DNA of 64,000 nucleotides from the NCBI GenBank assembly GCA_039810045.1, contig JBDHWF010000001.1, positions 1-64,000 on the forward strand, written 5' to 3'. This DNA is from CADCWN01 sp039810045 (GTDB lineage Bacteria > Chloroflexota > Chloroflexia > Thermomicrobiales > CADCWN01). Position numbers and translations under genes: made by a program. Positions 40,008-48,009 of this stretch are shown one piece after another. Under the pieces are notes generated by a model. The model was not told the DNA's origin and did not search any database. It saw only the letters and a program-made list of their open reading frames with translations. Numbering within the stretch: position 1 is the stretch's first letter; each line of letters opens with the position of its first letter.

Positions 40008-42167
40008 CTACCGCGTCGTCACCGCCGCACAATCATAAAGTTGCTGGCTGCTCTGTCCACTGCTCGTCGTCCCCAGCCAGGTTGTCGCTGGAACCACAGC
40101 GCAGCTACTACGAACCCATGCCGCGAGATCGGCAGTCGCATCAACAATGCTGACACCACCATTCGGGCCAGCCATTGTCCCAGAGCCAGTACGATTCGTC
40201 GTCCCACTGGCATTGAGGTAGAAGAAGCGCACTGTGTTCTGTTGCACCAGTTGTTGCAAATCCGCTACTGTCAGGACAGGATCCCACCCTTGATAACCGC
40301 CCAAGGCCATCGCTGGCTGATCGGTAGCGAGCATAAAGACGCTGGCGTAGGTTGAACTTGGGGTGGCGACAAGGAAGGTTGCCTGCCCCTGCTGCGCGAG
40401 CAGATATTGCACTAGGCCTGCGTCGAGCGTATCCCAGTTAGCGCCCGCTATCGTCAGGGCCTGACCACCGCTGCCACCGCCTGCCCGATTCCCATTTGCC
40501 GGAGCAGCGGGAGCGCCCTGCATACCGCGTACAGGCTGCTGTCCGCTTTGTCGCCCATTGGTCGTAGCTGGGGGCTGCCCAAATGGGGCATTGCTGACAG
40601 CACGACCACCACTATTCGCTGGCCCTGCCTGTGGCAACCACGCCCCACCATTGCCCGCCTGCACTGAAGTGACAGACCAGACCAGTGGCGTCACCAACAG
40701 CGCCGCCATGGCGACCGTTGCCAGCACTGGTGCAATCACACGACCCAGCCGCATCCAGAGCCGTACCGCCACGATACCGCTTGCGGCAAGACCGCAGACC
40801 ACCAGGATCGGCACTACCAGCCGCGCACTCCACGTTGCGTTCGTTGTCAGCAATTTCGTCTGCACCAAGGCCGTGCCAAACAACACAGCAGGCAGGAGGA
40901 GCGCCGCGATTCCACCGCGCTGCCACGCACGCCAGAGAGCAGCAACGGCGATCCCCGCCAGCGCAGCGATCCCTGGGCCAAGAATAGTCAGATAGTAGAG
41001 ATGGTAGAACCGCGCCACACTGAAGAACCCCCCAGTGCCAACCAGCCAACCAGCCCAAAACACCAGCGACAAGCCCTGCGCACTGAGCGGCCAGCGTCGC
41101 CATGCGGCGCCTGCTCCCGCAACCACCCCAACCACCGCTAGCGGTAAAAGCCAACTCGCCTGGTCTGCCAGACCGCTATTAAACAGCCGCAGCAAACCAG
41201 GATCACCGATCCCCGGGGCAAACGCTGGTGCGAGATCGAGGTCAAGATTCCCTGGAAGAAACGTCAGCGCCGAGCGCACACTGGCGGGTAAGGCCAGCGT
41301 GAGCCGACTGAGGCCGTTATAGCCCAACACCAGACTGAGGGCTGAGTTTGTGCCACTCGACCCCACATATGGTCGCAGCGTCGCCGGAGTCAGGTCAACC
41401 ACGATCACCCACGCCAACGACACAGCGAGCGTCATGGCACCAAAGAGCAACAGTCGCCCCAGACGCAACGGCCAACGCCCCTTTGCCCCCAGCAGATAAA
41501 CCAGGGCCAGGGCAGGCAATATCAGATAGGCTTCCAACATCTTGATATTGAAACCGAGGCCGACACAAGCCCCACTCAGCAGCAGCCAACCCAGTCGTTC
41601 AGTAGCGATAGCGCGACTCATCGCCCAGGCAGCACAGAGCAGCACGAAGACCAGTACTGTATCAGAGGTATTGTTGCGACTCGTGACCACGCTGATCGGG
41701 GTCACCGCCAGCACTGCCGCTGCAATCAGCCCTGCCGCTGCTCCCCAATACTGGCGCACGAGCCAGTAGAGCAGGGCAACCGAGGCCACGCCAGCCAGGG
41801 CTTGCGGCAACAAGATACTCAGGGCGCTAAAGCCAAAGATCCTGGCACTAATTGCCTGTATCCACAGCCCTAGCGGGGGCTTATCGACCGAGATGAAGCC
41901 TCCGCTATCGAAGGCAACAAAGAAGAAGTTGTGCCAGCTCGTCAGCATACTTTTGACCGCAGCAGCATAATAGGTATTGGCATAGCCCTCGCTGGTCAGC
42001 CCAACGATATTCAATGCTGCCGATAGCCCCAGGATCAGTGCCAGCAATGGTCGTTGCCAGTATTGCCGGGTCAGCAGTGACAGCCCTGCGCGGCTGCGCC
42101 ACTGCGTGGCAACCTGCCAACCATCTGCGGTCGGGCGATTCAGGCGCAGTTGCTCATCACCAATCAT
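40008..42167 (-). CDS. GT39 (PMT/ArnT-like) glycosyltransferase
   Basis: 719 aa. GT-C fold with about 12 membrane helices. The first extracytoplasmic loop contains ANTYYAAAVKSM and FVAFDSGGFISVDKPPLGLW, the catalytic Asp and PPLG motif of GT39 enzymes; TSRNNTSDTVLVFVLLCAAW is the second conserved block. From residue about 510 a Gly/Asn/Pro-rich linker leads to a C-terminal extracytoplasmic domain (LVQYLLAQQGQATFLVATPS, ALGGYQGWDPVLTVADLQQL), as in YkcB-type proteins. Its start overlaps the GT2 stop (ATGA). The GT2 partner should make a polyprenyl-linked sugar, and this enzyme transfers it outside the membrane. Confidence 0.9.
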   Translation of the reverse strand: MIGDEQLRLNRPTADGWQVATQWRSRAGLSLLTRQYWQRPLLALILGLSAALNIVGLTSEGYANTYYAAAVKSMLTSWHNFFFVAFDSGGFISVDKPPLGLWIQAISARIFGFSALSILLPQALAGVASVALLYWLVRQYWGAAAGLIAAAVLAVTPISVVTSRNNTSDTVLVFVLLCAAWAMSRAIATERLGWLLLSGACVGLGFNIKMLEAYLILPALALVYLLGAKGRWPLRLGRLLLFGAMTLAVSLAWVIVVDLTPATLRPYVGSSGTNSALSLVLGYNGLSRLTLALPASVRSALTFLPGNLDLDLAPAFAPGIGDPGLLRLFNSGLADQASWLLPLAVVGVVAGAGAAWRRWPLSAQGLSLVFWAGWLVGTGGFFSVARFYHLYYLTILGPGIAALAGIAVAALWRAWQRGGIAALLLPAVLFGTALVQTKLLTTNATWSARLVVPILVVCGLAASGIVAVRLWMRLGRVIAPVLATVAMAALLVTPLVWSVTSVQAGNGGAWLPQAGPANSGGRAVSNAPFGQPPATTNGRQSGQQPVRGMQGAPAAPANGNRAGGGSGGQALTIAGANWDTLDAGLVQYLLAQQGQATFLVATPSSTYASVFMLATDQPAMALGGYQGWDPVLTVADLQQLVQQNTVRFFYLNASGTTNRTGSGTMAGPNGGVSIVDATADLAAWVRSSCAVVPATTWLGTTSSGQSSQQLYDCAAVTTR

Positions 42168-43018
42168 CGCTGCGACCCTTCAAACGATGCGCCCAACGTC
42201 GACGACTGCGGATATTCGGCAGCAGGGTTGCTCTTACGGAGGCGTCGCCAGAGCTGCAACATCTCACCCAACGACCGCAACACCACCCGCAGGCTACCGC
42301 CAGATTGCTCCCCAGCAACTCGCGGGCGATGGGTCACACCGACCTCGACTACGGTTGCCCCACGCCGATGTGCCAATGCCAGGATCTCCGTATTCAGCAA
42401 CGCCCCAGGCGCTTGCAGCGGCATCTCCCGCAAGAGGTTGGCGCGGAAAAGCTTGAACCCGCAATCAATATCTTTGACCCAAACGCCAAAGAGTACCTTG
42501 ACCACCGTATTGAACGTCGCCCCCAGCAGGACGCGTGGTAATGGATCCTGCCGTCGCGTGCGATAGCCTGCCACAATATCGTAGCGGTCAGTAAAAGCAG
42601 CGAGTTTCCCCACTTCACGAATATCAAATTGGCGATCAGCATCCATAAAGATGATCCGATCGCCACGCGCTGCGGCAAAACCTGAGCGCAATGCTGCACC
42701 ATAGCCCTGGTTGAGGGGGTGATGAATTACCCGGACGCGAGAATCTTCCTCAGCCAGACGGTCGGCGAGCCGGGGAGTAGCATCAGTCGAACCATCGTCA
42801 ACAATGATCACCTCGCACGCCTGAAAGAGCGTCGGAAGTATCGCCAACGCATCCCAGGTCACTGCCTGAATATTCCCTTCTTCATTATGTGCGGGCAAAA
42901 CCAGGGAGAGAACGTATGGGTAGCGCGGCGACTGCCCAGCGCCCTGCTCGCGTTGCAGCATCGCTTTCACTGCGGTGATCTGCTGGTCTGCCTGCGTTGT
43001 CGCTTGTTGATCCATCAT
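42164..43018 (-). CDS. Family 2 glycosyltransferase, polyprenyl-phosphate sugar synthase-like
   Basis: 284 aa. GT-A fold: VLSLVLPAHNEEGNIQAV, CEVIIVDDGSTDATPRLAD, GYGAALRSGFAAARGD, IIFMDADRQFDIRE (DxD equivalent), and GFKLFRANLL with the acceptor-side motif. Resembles DPM1/GtrB/YkcC, which load a sugar onto polyprenyl phosphate at the inner face of the membrane. No C-terminal membrane helices are evident. AAAGGAG precedes the ATG. Lies between a GtrA-type flippase gene and a GT39 gene. Confidence 0.9.
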   Translation of the reverse strand: MMDQQATTQADQQITAVKAMLQREQGAGQSPRYPYVLSLVLPAHNEEGNIQAVTWDALAILPTLFQACEVIIVDDGSTDATPRLADRLAEEDSRVRVIHHPLNQGYGAALRSGFAAARGDRIIFMDADRQFDIREVGKLAAFTDRYDIVAGYRTRRQDPLPRVLLGATFNTVVKVLFGVWVKDIDCGFKLFRANLLREMPLQAPGALLNTEILALAHRRGATVVEVGVTHRPRVAGEQSGGSLRVVLRSLGEMLQLWRRLRKSNPAAEYPQSSTLGASFEGSQR

Positions 43019-43113
43019 GGTGCTCCTTTATCGAAATAATGCGCTACATGAATCGCTTCTTGGCGAGACGGTATTCTGGGCTTACCTCTACCGTATGCCG
43101 TGTGCCTGAAGTC

Positions 43114-43587
43114 TCAGGCAGGATGTGATGAAGGATTAGTGAATGATTCAGCGTGTTGAGCCAGCAACCTAGGCCGAAAGAGCAACCAGCCACTGACCAG
43201 ATAGGTCAAGAGCATTCCAGCCAAAATACCGACCACCGCTGCTAGCAGATATGGCAACATCCGCAACGCCAGCGCAAAAGCTAGCTGGTTGATCACCAGA
43301 GAGCCAAGCGCGGTAACGTTGTAGCCCAGTAATCGCCGCGCAACGGTCGCCCGATGGTCAGTAGGCTGCGTCCGATCACGCCAGGTAATCAGGCTACTCA
43401 GGACAAAATTGACCTGCGTTGAGAGCAAAAAGGCCAGAGTATTTGCCAGATACACCTCCACCCGCCCCTGCACAAAAAGACTGAGCAGGGCCAATTGCAC
43501 CAGGGCGCAACTCCCGCCAACCGCCGCAAAGCGCAGTGGACGCGGTACACGATCCAGCAGGGCATCAACTGATACCGTCATCATCAA
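43114..43587 (-). CDS. GtrA family membrane protein
   Basis: 157 aa with four membrane helices (about residues 20-40, 48-70, 88-108, 115-140). The first helix block LRFAAVGGSCALVQLALLSL and ANTLAFLLSTQVNFVLSSLI with TWRDRT after helix 2 match GtrA. The family is thought to flip polyprenyl-linked sugars across the membrane. It stands 95 bases upstream of the GT2 gene on the same strand, so the trio GtrA-GT2-GT39 forms a functional set. Confidence 0.88.
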   Translation of the reverse strand: MMMTVSVDALLDRVPRPLRFAAVGGSCALVQLALLSLFVQGRVEVYLANTLAFLLSTQVNFVLSSLITWRDRTQPTDHRATVARRLLGYNVTALGSLVINQLAFALALRMLPYLLAAVVGILAGMLLTYLVSGWLLFRPRLLAQHAESFTNPSSHPA

Positions 43588-43853
43588 ATCCTTTCCAGAA
43601 TAGCCAGGGACTGGGTCGTGGCGGCTGGCGTCGCCACCTACCCAATAGCTCTACTCTTTTGAGAGTAGTCTTGCTAATTGAACGTTTGGTCGGGATACGA
43701 TGAACGATTGATGAAGAAGTCAACAGGATGATGATGAACGGGCAGATTTTCTTGAAAGTTGCATCTTGCCGCGATTATCAGTCATCATGTAATACGAAAA
43801 ACTAACGAGTTGATCGTAATCGTCGATCACAATGAAAGGGGAGAGAGGCCAGC

Positions 43854-44378
43854 ATGACTCAGAAACCAACCACAGACACAGCCGCCCAGGCCGATGTGAT
43901 CGACCATTTAGCGGGAATCACCCCCGGCTCGAAGCTCGCCCAACTCCGCGCCGAACGCCCGGTTTTGGTCAAGGCGACACAGGGGAGCCATGATGCGCTC
44001 TTTGAGCCAGAAGATCTCGGCGGGGTAAGCCACCGCGAACGCGATGGTCTGGCGCTGCGAGTCGCCGTCCTCACCCCCAGCCCTGAGCTTGTTTCCTGGC
44101 ACCGCGAACGGTTGGCAGCCCAAGGGGAATCAGTCGCGACGATTGACGCCTTCGCCCAGGGGCCAACTGGGGCAGGACTCACCGCACGCGAGGTCGCCTT
44201 GCTGCGCCACGCCGATATTCTCGCCAATACCCCTGGCGAGGCCACGCCGGAGCAGATCGCTGCGTTGAAAGCGGCTGGCTTCAACCCCCGCGATATTGTC
44301 ACGATCTCGCAACTGATCGCCTTTATCAGCTTCGAAGCGCGGATGCTGGTTGGCCTACGCCTGATCGGGGAGAAATGA
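43854..44378 (+). CDS. CMD (carboxymuconolactone decarboxylase-like) domain protein, Avi_7170-type
   Basis: 174 aa, cytosolic. Helical AhpD/CMD-like protein: VIDHLAGITPGSKLAQLRAE, HRERDGLALRVAVLTPSPEL, LTAREVALLRHADILANTP, and the C-terminal TISQLIAFISFEARMLVGLR. The CxxC catalytic pair of active alkylhydroperoxidases is missing. It is normally paired with an AhpD-like partner, here encoded by the next gene, whose start overlaps this stop by 4 bases. AAGGGGAGAGAGG precedes the ATG. A 266-base divergent region upstream contains the dyad TGATCG-N7-CGATCA at 43811-43829. Confidence 0.78.
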   Translation: MTQKPTTDTAAQADVIDHLAGITPGSKLAQLRAERPVLVKATQGSHDALFEPEDLGGVSHRERDGLALRVAVLTPSPELVSWHRERLAAQGESVATIDAFAQGPTGAGLTAREVALLRHADILANTPGEATPEQIAALKAAGFNPRDIVTISQLIAFISFEARMLVGLRLIGEK

Positions 44379-44965
44379 TGAGCAACGAGAAACTCGCCTT
44401 CACCCGCGATTTCGTGACCTGGAGTCCCTGGGTCGAAACGGTTGATGATGTTGGGCCAACTGAGGAGCAGGCCGCCCTGGTGCAGAAAGTCTCGCCCAAC
44501 CCAAAGAATCGCGCCTACTACGCCACCCTGGCCCACGATATTCCCGCCCTGCGCGAGCGCACGCTGCTGTTCAACGAGATTATGGCCGGACGCGGCGGCG
44601 CTCCACGCGCCTATCGTGAGCTTGCCGCCGTCGCCACCTCGCGGGTCAACGGTTGCGTTTTCTGCGCCTCAGTCCATGCGCGAGCACACGCCCAGTTCAC
44701 CAAAGATCCCGCCCTCGTTGATCGTCTGCTCAATGAAGGTGTCGACGCTGATCAGCCGGCGATTGAACGTGCGATCATTGATTACAGTGTCAAGCTGACC
44801 CGTGATCCTGCTGGCCTGACCGCAGCAGACCTGCAACCGCTACGTGATGCTGGCCTGACTGATGCCGAGATTTTTGACATCAACAACGCTGCCGCCGTCT
44901 TTGCCTGGGCGAATCGCCTGATGCAAACGATTGGCGAGAGTGTGCCGCCAGCAGCCGAGTCGTAA
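44375..44965 (+). CDS. Alkylhydroperoxidase-domain (AhpD-like) protein, copy 1
   Basis: 196 aa. N-terminal segment FVTWSPWVETVDDVGPTEEQ, then the AhpD helix bundle with the redox motif VNGCVFCASVHARAHAQF (CxxC plus His). The C-terminal half repeats the fold without cysteines (FDINNAAAVFAWANRLMQTI). Such proteins reduce peroxides or protect partner flavoenzymes. Translationally coupled to the CMD gene and followed 33 bases later by a close paralogue, indicating tandem duplication. Confidence 0.85.
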   Translation: MMSNEKLAFTRDFVTWSPWVETVDDVGPTEEQAALVQKVSPNPKNRAYYATLAHDIPALRERTLLFNEIMAGRGGAPRAYRELAAVATSRVNGCVFCASVHARAHAQFTKDPALVDRLLNEGVDADQPAIERAIIDYSVKLTRDPAGLTAADLQPLRDAGLTDAEIFDINNAAAVFAWANRLMQTIGESVPPAAES

Positions 44966-44998
44966 CGATTACTGCACCTCATTGTGCGGGAGGAACGA

Positions 44999-45571
44999 AT
45001 GGCCCTGACCAAAGCGAAGCAATTCACTCTTGAAGTGGTTACATGGAAACCGTGGCTCGAAACCGCTGAACAGGTTGGCCCAACCCCAGAACAAGCGGCC
45101 CTGCTCGCTAAGGTGACGACGAACCGCGAGTACTTCGCTACTTTGGCCCATGATCCCGCTGTCCTGCGGGAACGCACAGCACTCTTTAATGCCGTGATGT
45201 ACGCGCATGGTGGGGCCAGTCGCGCTGACCGCGAGTTAGCTTCCGTCGCCACCTCGCGCACCAACGGCTGTGTCTATTGCGCCTCGGGACATTCACGGCT
45301 CCATGCCCAGTTGACGAAAGATGATACGCTGATCAAACGCCTGCTTGATCAAGGGGTGACCGCAGACCAACCGCAACGCGAACGGGCGATCATCGACTAT
45401 GCCGCCAAGCTCGCCCGCGACCCTGCCGCCATGACCGCCGCCGATCTCGCACCATTGCGGGCCGCTGGCCTGAGCGATACCGAGATTCTTGACGTGAATA
45501 ACGCTGCCGCGCTCTTTGCCTGGGCAAACCGCCTGATGCAGAGCCTTGGAGAAGGGTACGTCGAAGCATAG
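44999..45571 (+). CDS. Alkylhydroperoxidase-domain (AhpD-like) protein, copy 2
   Basis: 190 aa, a paralogue of the preceding gene over its whole length: EVVTWKPWLETAEQVGPTPE, the same CxxC motif in TNGCVYCASGHSRLHAQL, and LDVNNAAALFAWANRLMQSL at the end. The longest frame starts at a GTG whose codons are themselves the Shine-Dalgarno (GGGAGGA), so ATG 44999 is the real start. One or both copies may have a separate redox partner. Confidence 0.86.
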   Translation: MALTKAKQFTLEVVTWKPWLETAEQVGPTPEQAALLAKVTTNREYFATLAHDPAVLRERTALFNAVMYAHGGASRADRELASVATSRTNGCVYCASGHSRLHAQLTKDDTLIKRLLDQGVTADQPQRERAIIDYAAKLARDPAAMTAADLAPLRAAGLSDTEILDVNNAAALFAWANRLMQSLGEGYVEA

Positions 45572-45637
45572 CGATTCGCGCAAACACGCTGTCAGCCCGC
45601 CAACCACTGGATAGGATGAGTGAGAAGGAGGAACACC

Positions 45638-46180
45638 CTGGATACTGCAGCAACTGGCAACGACCAGGAAGCCCTGGCCCCGATCTCCGCTGACCTCTTT
45701 CGCGAAGTTTTTCGCCGCTGGACAAGTGGCGCTGCCGTCCTCACTTCGCGCGACGCCACGCACGCGCACGGGATGGTCGTTGGTTCGTTCTGCTCGCTCG
45801 CCAGTGATCCGCCTCTGGTCATGGTCAGCGCGGGGACAAACAGCCGCTCGCACGATCTGATTATGGAGAGTGGTGTTTTTGCGATCAGTATTCTCAGCGA
45901 ACACCAGCGCACAATCTTTGAACGCTTCGCGGGCATCGACCGCACCTTCGACCATGACCGCTTTGCCGATCTCACAGTACTCAATGCCCCAGTCACTGGC
46001 CTGCCGGTCTTCCCAGAAGCCCTGGCCTGGGTCGATTGTCGCGTCGTCAATCGCTATCCTGGCCCTGGCTACACGATCTTCGTGGGCGAGGTCTTTGCCG
46101 CCGACCTGGGCACCGCAGGTGACGGCTTCCCAATGCTCTATTTCCGCAGACAGATGGGCACCTTTACCCAACACCAGTAG
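45638..46180 (+). CDS. Flavin reductase family protein (HpaC/RutF-like), possible CTG start
   Basis: 180 aa. FMN-binding split-barrel: FREVFRRWTSGAAVLTSRDA, HGMVVGSFCSLASDPPLVMV, FAISILSEHQ, and the C-terminal GHRVN-like equivalent near LYFRRQMGTF. It should supply reduced flavin to a partner monooxygenase, plausibly the acyl-CoA dehydrogenase-type protein downstream. The annotated-length frame begins at GTG 45620, but the next codons are a perfect AAGGAGG; the only codon at normal spacing (6 bases) is CTG at 45638. If CTG is not used, GTG 45620 is the alternative. Confidence 0.78.
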   Translation: MDTAATGNDQEALAPISADLFREVFRRWTSGAAVLTSRDATHAHGMVVGSFCSLASDPPLVMVSAGTNSRSHDLIMESGVFAISILSEHQRTIFERFAGIDRTFDHDRFADLTVLNAPVTGLPVFPEALAWVDCRVVNRYPGPGYTIFVGEVFAADLGTAGDGFPMLYFRRQMGTFTQHQ

Positions 46181-46221
46181 CCACCGCTCACCTGCTCAGC
46201 CACGGGAACAGGGAGACTACC

Positions 46222-46250
46222 CTGACAAGATCACGCTGGCGCAGTACACT
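46222..46250 (+). promoter_or_regulatory. Predicted promoter of the acyl-CoA dehydrogenase-type gene
   Basis: CTGACA (46222-46227) and TACACT (46245-46250), 17-base spacer. The start would be near 46257, favouring ATG 46317 over 46263. Confidence 0.6.
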
Positions 46251-46316
46251 GAGGCATGACTGATGAATCCCCGCAACGGGGCGGGCGATATGGTCCAAAG
46301 AAGGAGTGCGCTGTTC

Positions 46317-47474
46317 ATGCACTACCCACGCACAGAGCGTCAGGCCGAGTTTATGGCCCTGGGCGACCGTCTGGCTGCGCAGATTGCCGAACGGGCCGCT
46401 GAACACGACCGCCAAGGAACATTTCCATACGAGGCATTCACGGCCTTGCATGAGTCGGGATTCCTGGCCTTACCAATTCCTGAAGAATACGGTGGGCGCG
46501 GCGCAAATCCCCTTGAAGTTGCGCTGGCCCAAGAACGCCTCGCACGTGGCGATGGTTCAGTTGCCCTTTCTACCATGATGCACTTATCCCTGACTGGTCG
46601 ACTGGCTGAAACACGCCCCTGGCCGGAAGAACTATTCGCCCGCTTCTGCCGCGATGTTGTGGAGACAGGCGCAACGATCAACTCCGCAGCCAGTGAACCA
46701 GATCTTGGTAGTCCAAGCCGTGGGGGATTACCATCGACCACTGCGGTGAAAGTGCCTGAAGGCTGGAAGATCAATGGCCGCAAAACGTGGACCAGTCTGG
46801 CACCGATATTACGGTATGCCGTTGTCAGCGTAGCCATCCAGCAGGAAGGAAGCGATCCCCGCCGCGCCAATCTGCTGGTCCCCATGAACACCCCAGGGGT
46901 GCGCGTCGAAGAAACCTGGGACAATCTGGGCATGCGCGCGACAGGCAGCCACGATGTTGTTTTTGAGGATGTGCTCGTTGGTGATGACGCCCTGCTACCT
47001 GGTGACGACAAAGCCACTAAAGGCGATCCGCGTTCGTGGAGTACCCTCACCTCGGCGGTCTACCTGGGCATTGGGGAGGCGGCCCGAGATTTTGCCGTAC
47101 AGTACGCCCGCGAACGGAAGCCAACGGGGCTGCCGGGGCCAATTGCCGAACTGCAAACGATCCAGCATCGCGTTGCTGAGATCGAGTTGCTCCTCTTCCA
47201 GGCCCGCTCGGTCTTCTTTGGCACCCTCGACGACTGGCAGGCATATCCAGAGCGACGCAATGAAATGGCCTGGCAACTGGCCGCAGGCAAATATCTGGCA
47301 ACCAACAATGCTATCCGTGTCACCGATCTCGCGTTGCGTGTCACCGGATCGATCGGACTCCAACGCTCCCGCCCGCTCGAACGATATTTCCGCGATGTTC
47401 GCGCAGGCCTTGGCCAACCGCCAGCCGATGATATCGCCCTGACGATCATCGGGAAGGCGGCGCTGGGGTTATAG
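46317..47474 (+). CDS. Acyl-CoA dehydrogenase family protein, possible flavin-dependent monooxygenase
   Basis: 385 aa. ACAD fold: LHESGFLALPIPEEYGGRGA, ALAQERLARGDGSVALSTMM, the flavin-contact stretch AASEPDLGSPSRGGLPSTTA, and RKTWTSLAPILRYAVVSVAI. The C-terminal helix bundle (LGIGEAARDFAVQYARERKP, RVTGSIGLQRSRPLERYFRD) is normal. The usual catalytic Glu of beta-oxidising dehydrogenases is not obvious, and the neighbouring flavin reductase and AhpD-like genes suggest a two-component monooxygenase of the DszC/SfnC kind acting on an organosulfur or aromatic compound. AAGGAG is 10 bases before ATG 46317. Confidence 0.82.
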   Translation: MHYPRTERQAEFMALGDRLAAQIAERAAEHDRQGTFPYEAFTALHESGFLALPIPEEYGGRGANPLEVALAQERLARGDGSVALSTMMHLSLTGRLAETRPWPEELFARFCRDVVETGATINSAASEPDLGSPSRGGLPSTTAVKVPEGWKINGRKTWTSLAPILRYAVVSVAIQQEGSDPRRANLLVPMNTPGVRVEETWDNLGMRATGSHDVVFEDVLVGDDALLPGDDKATKGDPRSWSTLTSAVYLGIGEAARDFAVQYARERKPTGLPGPIAELQTIQHRVAEIELLLFQARSVFFGTLDDWQAYPERRNEMAWQLAAGKYLATNNAIRVTDLALRVTGSIGLQRSRPLERYFRDVRAGLGQPPADDIALTIIGKAALGL

Positions 47475-47487
47475 CCGCCACGAAAGC

Positions 47488-47525
47488 AAGCGAAGGCGCT
47501 GACATTCGCCAGCGCCTTCGCTTTT
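47488..47525 (+). terminator. Bidirectional intrinsic terminator
   Basis: AAGCGAAGGCGCT (47488-47500) and AGCGCCTTCGCTT (47511-47523) form a 13-bp perfect stem followed by TT on the plus strand and preceded by AA-rich bases on the minus strand. It serves the acyl-CoA dehydrogenase gene and the convergent HIT gene. Confidence 0.85.
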
Positions 47526-47530
47526 CAGGA

Positions 47531-47962
47531 TTACTCCTCGGCATCCACCTGCTGCTGGTAACCCAGCGACCGCAATGCCTCGCGAATCGTCTCAGCCGCC
47601 CCATCAAGGGCAACTGGATCAGGGTGCTGTTCAGCACGGGCAAAATCAAGGTCGGTTGGTTGATCAATCGGCACCAGGTGCAGATGCGTATGGGGCACTT
47701 CCAACCCGGCAATCATCAGGGCCACCTTCGTTGGGTGATAGGCCTGTTGTAGCGCCTTACCGATCGTCTGGGCCACCAACATCAAATGCGTCGCCAGTGC
47801 TGGCTCCAGGTCGAGCCAATGATCCACTTCCTGCCGCGGTACCACCAACGTGTGCCCTGGCTTCAGCGGATTGATTGTCAGGAAGGCTACACATTGCTCA
47901 TCCCGCCAGACAAACCGCCCAGGAAACTCGCCGCTGATAATTCGCGAGAAGGCTGTTGGCAT
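47531..47962 (-). CDS. HIT family protein
   Basis: 143 aa. Histidine-triad hydrolase: FSRIISGEFPGRFVWRDEQC, FLTINPLKPGHTLVVPRQEV, and the signature VPHTHLHLVP. Cleaves nucleoside phosphoramidates or dinucleotide polyphosphates in the cytosol. GGAGG precedes the ATG. It shares a bidirectional terminator with the acyl-CoA dehydrogenase gene. Confidence 0.94.
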   Translation of the reverse strand: MPTAFSRIISGEFPGRFVWRDEQCVAFLTINPLKPGHTLVVPRQEVDHWLDLEPALATHLMLVAQTIGKALQQAYHPTKVALMIAGLEVPHTHLHLVPIDQPTDLDFARAEQHPDPVALDGAAETIREALRSLGYQQQVDAEE

Positions 47963-48009
47963 CAGTTCCTCCAGTTGCGCTCCTTATCTCGTCTGTCTCT
48001 ACTCCCTGG

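Noticed and set aside
45293..46174. 293-aa minus-strand frame opposite the AhpD copy 2 and flavin reductase genes
   Set aside because: Both plus-strand genes are clear family members with ribosome sites; the antisense frame spans parts of both.
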